Notes under the pieces: model-generated
The model's input: only the letters and a program-made list of their open reading frames with translations
Databases searched by the model: none
Told to the model about the DNA's origin: nothing
NCBI GenBank assembly: GCA_025738555.1
Contig: JAOVFP010000002.1
Coordinates: 3,906,001 to 3,970,000, forward strand
Direction: 5' to 3'
Source of the DNA: Cyathus striatus
Taxonomy: Eukaryota > Basidiomycota > Agaricomycetes > Agaricales > Nidulariaceae
DNA length: 64,000 nucleotides
Shown here: positions 57,664 through 64,000 of the stretch, in pieces
Numbering within the stretch: the stretch's first letter is position 1
Layout of the letters: each line of letters begins with the position of its first letter
Made by a program: the position numbers and the translations under genes

Positions 57664-60600
57664 CTATTTGCCTATTCCCAGCCTGGACAATACATCTCGA
57701 ACTTCATTAGAACCTGGATTCCCAAGTCGCCGTTTCGTTCTCGTTCTGGAGCGGGTTTTCGTGAGCTGGAGAGTTACATCCCCTCCCGCAGTCGAAGGTG
57801 CATGGTCGAGGGTGGAGATAGAAGGCGGCTTTGCTAGAGCAGGGTTAGACATACTGCTACGACCTTCAAGTGCTTCACGAAGGTCAGTAACACCTAGTCC
57901 TCTTGTAGAGCGAGTAAGGCTCTGTAAAGAAACATTTTCAATGTGCATCAATGCGGGAGAGATTTTAAGCAGCGGTGATACTCCGTCTCCTCGTATGGAT
58001 GTTTCGAAGTTTGCTATTTTATCAAGACCTACTATCTAATGGTGAACATGTCGGCGCAAAGACAATCAAGCCATAGCTTACCATCCCGTAAAGCGATTTC
58101 AGCAGACCATTGAGCGGATAACCGAATTAAGAGGGTTTTTCTATCCATCCCAAGTGCTTCTTGCACTACTTCAGAGCACGCAATAACTGATATAGCATCT
58201 TCTGGCTCAATGCCACACCAAGGTATTGGCTGCGGTACTGAATCTTCATCGAGCGGGATTGACTTCAGGGGTGAAAGATTGCTTGTCAGTAAGTAGTCGG
58301 TGACATCTGGATGAGATATGTAATTTTGTCCCGATGAAAGGGCCTGAAAAAGTATTAATTAATAAAGGCATTTCACATTTCGGCTGAAGATTGTATCCTT
58401 GCCTGTTCTGCCAACTGCACAAGCTTGCTCAAATTCCAAACCCGTCCAATCACTAGCAAGACATGGACAATAATCTCCCGAATGATTGTCGTGCGAATTA
58501 AGTTGGAAGACATTTCTGCTTGCCGTCTTGCTGCTTTCTCCAGTTCAAGTAACATCGGAACTCCAGACAGTAAACCTCGTACAGGAACCTGTTCTTGGAC
58601 CATAATCAAGACCTTTAATATGTTCCTATAATCACTTAAGGATGTTGATCCCTTATCAGAAACTCCTGGAGAGGTACTTTCTAATAAGTTCCGAACAAGA
58701 GACGTTTTTCTACCTCGGGGGGCATGTGTCAGAGATATCGGCCTGTGTTCTCCAGAATGAGTGGTTGCAGACGAATCTAGAGTTGTGGAATGTGGAATGT
58801 CAATTCTTGTAGTCGGAGATCCGACGATTGGCTCCATGGCTTTAGGAGGACTAGATAAAGGAGAGCCGTTGGGTATTACACCCAGTGGATGATTTGTGGC
58901 AAGGATATACGTATATGCATGTATCCAGTTAAGAAATTTATTACTGATGTCGCCCATATTCAGTAGTGCATTTAAATATGTTGCTTGAAGAAAAGGTCCT
59001 TCTACCAGTTTTCTAACACGTTTAACGCCATCTGCATCTACGCCATCCCCCTGCTTCGGCATCTCAATACTGATATAAAATAGAAGAACGTCAGAATATT
59101 CTGCCCGAACAGAGAAATCGCGATCGCATAACAAACTCAAGGTATCCTGCCAAATATCGACGGATACTTTGGTTCGTCTGGCGGCACGATCGCAAGATAC
59201 GTCTTTTGTTATCTCTCTAGATGATGAACGGGATCTTCCTTGGCGCGCAGGAGAAAGAGGGCAGCTTTCAGGGTCTCTAACTGATTCATGCTTGTTAGCA
59301 GTACGGATGACTCCAGATAACCCTCGAAGGAGGTATCGAATGGTCGCGGACCGAGTCTCATTGAAATCAGGTCGTCCGTTTTCCCCTAGAACGCCCTGAA
59401 GTTCGACAGCAACGATATGACTCACAATCTCGGCCTGAATGCACAATTAGTATTATATGCTAACACAAAAAACATGATCCTACCGCAAGATCTTGGATTT
59501 GGTCAGCATAGTACACGTGGCGACCTAGGGACGAGATGCAGTCTACAACTTTGGGCAGCAAGGAGTCCTGAAGATTAAGGGTAATCCGTCGAAACAATAA
59601 GGACACAAGGTTCCCAAGTATATCAGATGAAGAAAGGTTGACGAGAGGAGTAGAAGCATTAAAGATGGTTGTTAACATAGAAATAAGGGCAAAATGGGAC
59701 GACGCGCTCCCGGTAAGTTTTAGATGTTCCACAAGCTGCGTTGGAATAACGTAGCGGTATTGATATGGCGTCCAATCCACAATTTTTTGAACAAGCCAGC
59801 AGCAGTGATCGAGCTTCTCCCATCCTCCGAACCCTTCCAGGTTTTCAAAGCATGACCGCATGATATGACTAAGCTGAACGCCGTTGGTGTGGCTCAGCAA
59901 TGAAAACACAGCGCGAAGAGCAGCGTCGATAACGTCGGCTTTGGATGGGCCATTATCGCCGTCGACATGAATATGAATGGACGCTGCACGTCTTTCCAAT
60001 ACAGGTCGTGTTCTGAACTCCGCAAGATAATGAGATTTTGGTGCATCTTTCACAGCTATGGCTCTAATACAATGAATTAGCTTGAACCTGCGCAATAATG
60101 AGACTTACTGTTCATCAAGAGTTAAGAAATCGGCTTCAAATAGCACCCATAAGATTGGCCTAAGAATTGTCAAAGCTTGAGCTTGAAATTGTACAGAATC
60201 GTTGTAAAGCGCATCTGAATTCAGGGCACCCATGAGAGCAGCAAAACCCACAAGGCGTGTTCTGTGTCTCGTTGGTTAGCATTGGTATATTCGGGATTGA
60301 ATGTTGTAGTGTACCTATTTTTGGTTTCTTGGTCCTCAGAATTGTTGGAACTAAGGTGTGAAAATTGCCCTAGAGCAGACAAGTAATCCTTGGTCATTGC
60401 TGAATCTGCGCCTATTAAGTGCCCGTCCGTGTAAGTGGTCCAAGCCGTAAACTGGCAATAGGAAAGTAAATTTCTACACGTCTTACAGAAAGGTTTGAAA
60501 CATACAACAGTAGCTGTTCTAGCCACAACTTCCAAATCATAAGGTAATGATGCCAGCGATGCATATACCGACGCCATGAGGGAAGGTGAAAGAAGTAAAA

Positions 60601-60990
60601 TATCTCGTTTGCATTCAGTGGCGAGAGCCCAGAATATAGAGAGTGAGATGAGTAGAGAGCTGACCCTCGAATAAGGCAGTGGAGAATTAATTACATATAA
60701 GAGACTTACGCCCTGCTACGAACATTTCCATTTCGAGCTTTGCGGCATTCTGCTTTAAGACGCTTCTCAAGCTCACCGCCCAATTTCGTTAACTTCCCCG
60801 GATGGTTCGATCTACTTGTATTTTAGAAGATTTGGATTAAAATGAGGGAAGACACCTACGCATAGTACGTCAACCTACTCAATTCATGAGAGTTAGGCAA
60901 ACATTCGGCACCGTTGGCAACAACAGAGGAAACAGGCGGATAGCAAGCATTCAACAGCTGTATATGGTTAGGAATGAATAACAGATGCAT
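57664..60990 (-). CDS. EFR3: Efr3-like plasma-membrane PI4-kinase anchor
   Basis: Start at 60990 (MHLLFIPNHIQLLNACYPP). Then ECLPNSHELSRLTYYA, a segment conserved at the N-terminus of Efr3, and HPGKLTKLGGELEKRLKAEC. Helical-repeat body: ATECKRDILLLSPSLMASVY, LVGFAALMGALNSDAL, LQAQALTILRPILWVLFEAD-like, FENLEGFGGWEKLDHC, LLFRRITLNLQDSLLPKVVD, ATIRYLLRGLSGVIRTANKH, DIWQDTLSLLCDRDFSVRAE. Ser-rich middle (58680-58860), then SARGLGVTDLREALEGR-like C-terminus, stop 57664. Efr3 recruits the Stt4 PI4-kinase complex to plasma-membrane patches. About ten introns keep frame. Confidence 0.88.
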
Positions 60991-61755
60991 CGCATGTGAG
61001 TGAATGAGTGACGATGTATGAGGATTTTGTCGGGTATGAGTTTACTTGTGATCTAGCAAAGACAGAAGTGAATACGCGAGATACAGTACAAGCAGCACAA
61101 CGAACTTCAAATCAACTTCAAATATGTCCTTAAGTCCCAATAAGTCCACGACTTGGAGTCTGGACAAATGTAATTCACTAGCAGTTATGAGTACACCATA
61201 AGTTGATGTCAATACTTGATATCGGGTGTCGCTGGATATCTCCTGGAGATTAAGGGTAGTCCGACGCTGAATAAAGTATACTTATGAATGTAACAGAATG
61301 TTGGCCGCAAGTTGCAACTTTCAAGTAACTTTGGCTAAATTATGTTGCACCGTAGGTGCCTGGTACATATTATTATCATCACGTGATGAGTATATACTCC
61401 TGTATTGACTTATTTACATATCACTTTCCTTAAAAAGCTGAGCCATAAAACTTCCTTCCACTTAATATCCTGAACTTACGCACTCAGTTATTTTTGGCGA
61501 ACAAGGTACGTTTCTACTCATTGTTACTTCTCTATCTATGAAGAATATCTTGCTGTGCACCAGACTGAGCGTTAATTTGCGCAATGGTGACACATTCCCA
61601 GACATCCCTATATACGCTTGGGATGTCCTGATCTTTCTTTTTTGTTTGTAATGATTCCTGTTCGTTCTAACTAATTTTCTTTTTATAGGCTCTTATGATG
61701 GTCCATATAGATGGTGATTTTTTAGATGGTATCACGTAGCAAATGGTCGTTACTA
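60991..61755. other. intergenic region with a strong hairpin
   Basis: EFR3 promoter and 3' flank of the epimerase gene. Holds TCACGTGA near 61379-61386, and an apparent GTACGT...TTTTATAG intron-like pair (about 61505-61688) around a perfect 8-bp stem GACATCCC / GGGATGTC (61601-61627). No protein gene is seen; a spliced noncoding transcript is possible. Confidence 0.4.
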
Positions 61756-63357
61756 TTACATGGTGGAAAATTTATATGAAGATTTCCAAATATACGGTGT
61801 CTGCGGTCCAAATATTTGATCGACTTCTAGTTCGGGGTTGTTGATGGCATCGATGATACTTTCGCTTTCAATTACTACACAAGAATGATTTTCATATACT
61901 TTCGTGGGACCTCCTTGGGAGCTTTTCCGGGGGATTGGCAGTGTCGCGTTAAAAATTCCATTACACGTGTAAATTTGGAGTGCAATTTGATTGGTAAATA
62001 TATCCAACCTGCGCTGGTTTATCAACCAGTTTTCTGAAATCGAATAGAAGATTTACGGACTTAATTCCAGAATTCACGCTCCAGATAGAAAGGTCAGGAT
62101 TGTTTTGTTCAACCTTATCAAAGACCCAACAATTATCAAACCCTGTGCAGTCTGTTAAGAATCTGAATAAATTCTATGCTGTATAACTTGATATGGCAGA
62201 CAACATAACTTGTTCCGCAAAACTGTGCCTTCGTGGTGGCGGGAATGCTATGCCCAATTGACTTCGCACGACGAAAATCCATTGGGGTACCTGCGACATT
62301 AACAAGCTTTCCAGTTGGTATTAATTGACCATCAGTCTCTACATATCTTGAACTTGGAAATTGTGTAATATGTCCGTTCAAATCCTGCGTTTCTTGATAT
62401 CCCTCCAAGTTCCAGTAATGATGGGCACTCAGCATAATGGGTGTTTCTTCGGTGGACCTGGAATGCATTTTGATATCCCACGTTGCTTTTTCCTCGAGTG
62501 TATATGTTACCTTGGCTAGATAGTAAATAATTGACGACCTAGTAAATATATTCCCTACTAACCTGGGTGAAAACTGTCCCGGGGAATCCTTGTTCACCAT
62601 TTGGATCAATGAGAGAAAAGGTTACTGAATTGGAACTCTGCTTTATTACATTCCAGGCTCGTCTGTCATAGCCATCCTGCCCTCCATGAAGAGTATTGTT
62701 CCCTTCAAGGGAATCAATGGAATTGAGACCGGATGTCGATATAGTATATACTGGAACAATTTAGGACATACCTTCGTTCAGTGGTACATGGAATTTATTG
62801 GGACCCGTCGCGTCTTTGCTAATGGGAATGGTAAATGTCCCTCGTCGTATCCGGTTGGCGTACCTACAAAAATATGGATAATGGGCCTCGTTACAAGCTA
62901 CAACCAAGTAATCGATTTGCGGTTGCCTTACCGACCAACCACAGGTCCGAAGTAAGGATGACCCAATTCGTCAGTTTGATACATCGTCTGTCAGAAATGA
63001 GTATGACGTAGGACGATAAAAATAACTCGAAGCTTGCATACAAGATTGTCAAAGCCAAGAATAATATCGCGAAAATTTCCATTCTACCCCTGGTCAGAAT
63101 TGTCACCTGAAATGGCTTAGCTAGGTACCTTGTCCTTTACCCAAAAATTCGTAGTTGTTGCACCCAAAGCAATGAAATCAGCTTTAGCAGAACCATCAGG
63201 AGCATAAAGATGGACAGGCAGGAATGGCTGCAAGCAGGGGTCAAGAAGTTGAACACACTCGCGCATAAATGAACATTACATTTCCAGCACCTGGCTTATT
63301 ACCAGCTGCTAATGCGAGGAGAGTACACAAGAAGATGTAGAACATAAGTGGAGCCAT
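61756..63357 (-). CDS. Aldose 1-epimerase (galactose mutarotase), secreted
   Basis: Start at 63357 with signal peptide MAPLMFYIFLCTLLALAAGN. Then FLPVHLYAPDGSAKADFIAL and GATTTNFWVKDK; after introns YFGPVVGRYANRIRRGTFTI (substrate-loop Asn-Arg), YLDGYGGQDGYDRRAWNV, LIDPNGEQGFPGTV, VTYTLEEKATWDI and PIMLSAHHYWNLEGYQETQD with the catalytic-site His pair, and GFDNCWVFDK; a downstream part gives LDIFTNQIALQIYTCNGIFN and ends SSYKFSTM at 61756. It interconverts alpha and beta forms of aldohexoses. The secretion signal suggests action on sugars released outside the cell, possibly together with cellulose breakdown; this is inference. Confidence 0.92.
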
Positions 63358-64000
63358 GTGCGAGAAAGCCAACGTCAAATATGCTGTGAACCTCTCCAGC
63401 TTTAAATCATTCGAGATGTTGCAAGATGGACGAGTAGAAGCAGGTGGGTTTTAAGTAGTGGTCATGGGTGCAACTTGAAGGCTAGGTAGCACATTGGCAA
63501 TAAAGTCAGATGGCCACGAATGTTGAACGTTGAACGGGGATATTGATTAACTTTCCCGCCGCCTGGAACATTAGCTTACGACTGTCATTACTTCTTATTT
63601 ATGTATCTCCGGTTTGCTCGCGAATAAAAAGAATGAGAAATAAATAAACCCCGCGTTGGAATCTCGCTTTTATGTACTATAGCCAGGATACATAATACTT
63701 ATCGATTACACTATTAGTACACAGGGATTGCAAGATTGCAAGGTCAACTGATCAGAATGTGGGAGGATTTAAAGCTGAAGTGACATTGCGAGAGTCCCGA
63801 TTGGAGCTGGATAAGTAAGTAACAGATGAGTACGATTCAAAGAAGTTTGATCGTTTAACGCAAGGGACATACACTCGGGCCGGTGTCCCGGAACACCACG
63901 TGATATGGTACATTTGTGCTAAGTAATATTTTGTTGTGACACTAACCTTGTAGTAGTTAGAATGATCAAGCACTAGTGCCCAAGAAATATTATTATCTGG
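63358..64000. other. right edge, no gene recognised
   Basis: Holds the presumed epimerase promoter and unassigned sequence. A 73-codon minus-strand frame (63752-63973) shows no motif. Confidence 0.4.

Noticed and set aside
61535..61632. C/D box snoRNAs
   Set aside because: Box C matches are imperfect and no closing terminal stems are present; reported only as a hairpin.

Overview
This window is nuclear DNA from a filamentous basidiomycete, most likely a mushroom-forming Agaricomycete. The signs are multi-exon genes with many introns of about 45-70 nt, moderate GC, dense genes on both strands, and gene types typical of that group: a membrane-anchored GH9 cellulase, a Ytp1-like membrane protein, CCCH proteins with a DUF7923-like region, a HerA-like P-loop ATPase and an ankyrin-FYVE-RING protein. 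I cannot name the species. CDS spans run from start codon to stop codon and include introns; splice sites were inferred by eye from GT..AG and reading frame.

Layout. 1-3.5 kb: two tandem CCCH zinc-finger paralogues, the first cut by the window edge. 3.9-9.0 kb: RhoGDI, COQ2 (ubiquinone synthesis) and a Ytp1-like protein. 9.0-11.0 kb: gene-poor. 11.0-17.8 kb: an MFS anion/vitamin-type transporter, a Gfo/Idh/MocA oxidoreductase and a GH9 endoglucanase. 18.0-22.5 kb: sulfite reductase flavoprotein (MET10) and uracil phosphoribosyltransferase (FUR1). 22.9-33.1 kb: RRP8 (rRNA methylation), a HerA-like ATPase, a DUF952 protein, NSP1 (nuclear pore) and PRP5 (spliceosomal helicase). 34.3-38.5 kb: a PI31 proteasome regulator and an App1 phosphatidate phosphatase. 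38.5-40.4 kb: a stack of three nested transposable elements. 40.7-50.9 kb: a conserved unknown, ankyrin-FYVE-RING, a ferric-reductase-like oxidoreductase and a kynurenine-type aminotransferase. 51.0-63.4 kb: an Slh1/ASCC3-like helicase, a short transposable element, EFR3 and an aldose 1-epimerase. Most genes are housekeeping and do not form one pathway.

The most unusual features are mobile. A roughly 0.4 kb element with 29-bp terminal inverted repeats carries tRNA-like box A and box B sequences and a T5 terminator; it is intact at 57.0-57.4 kb. A second copy at 38.5-40.4 kb has been entered by a hAT-like element (TSD TCCGTCAG), which was itself entered by a 1.23-kb hAT-like element (TSD ACATTATC). 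The order of insertion can be read directly from the target duplications.

A second theme is that five genes (Ytp1-like, MET10, RRP8, ankyrin-FYVE-RING, aminotransferase) each appear to have lost exactly one base. This points to residual assembly deletions rather than five independent pseudogenes.
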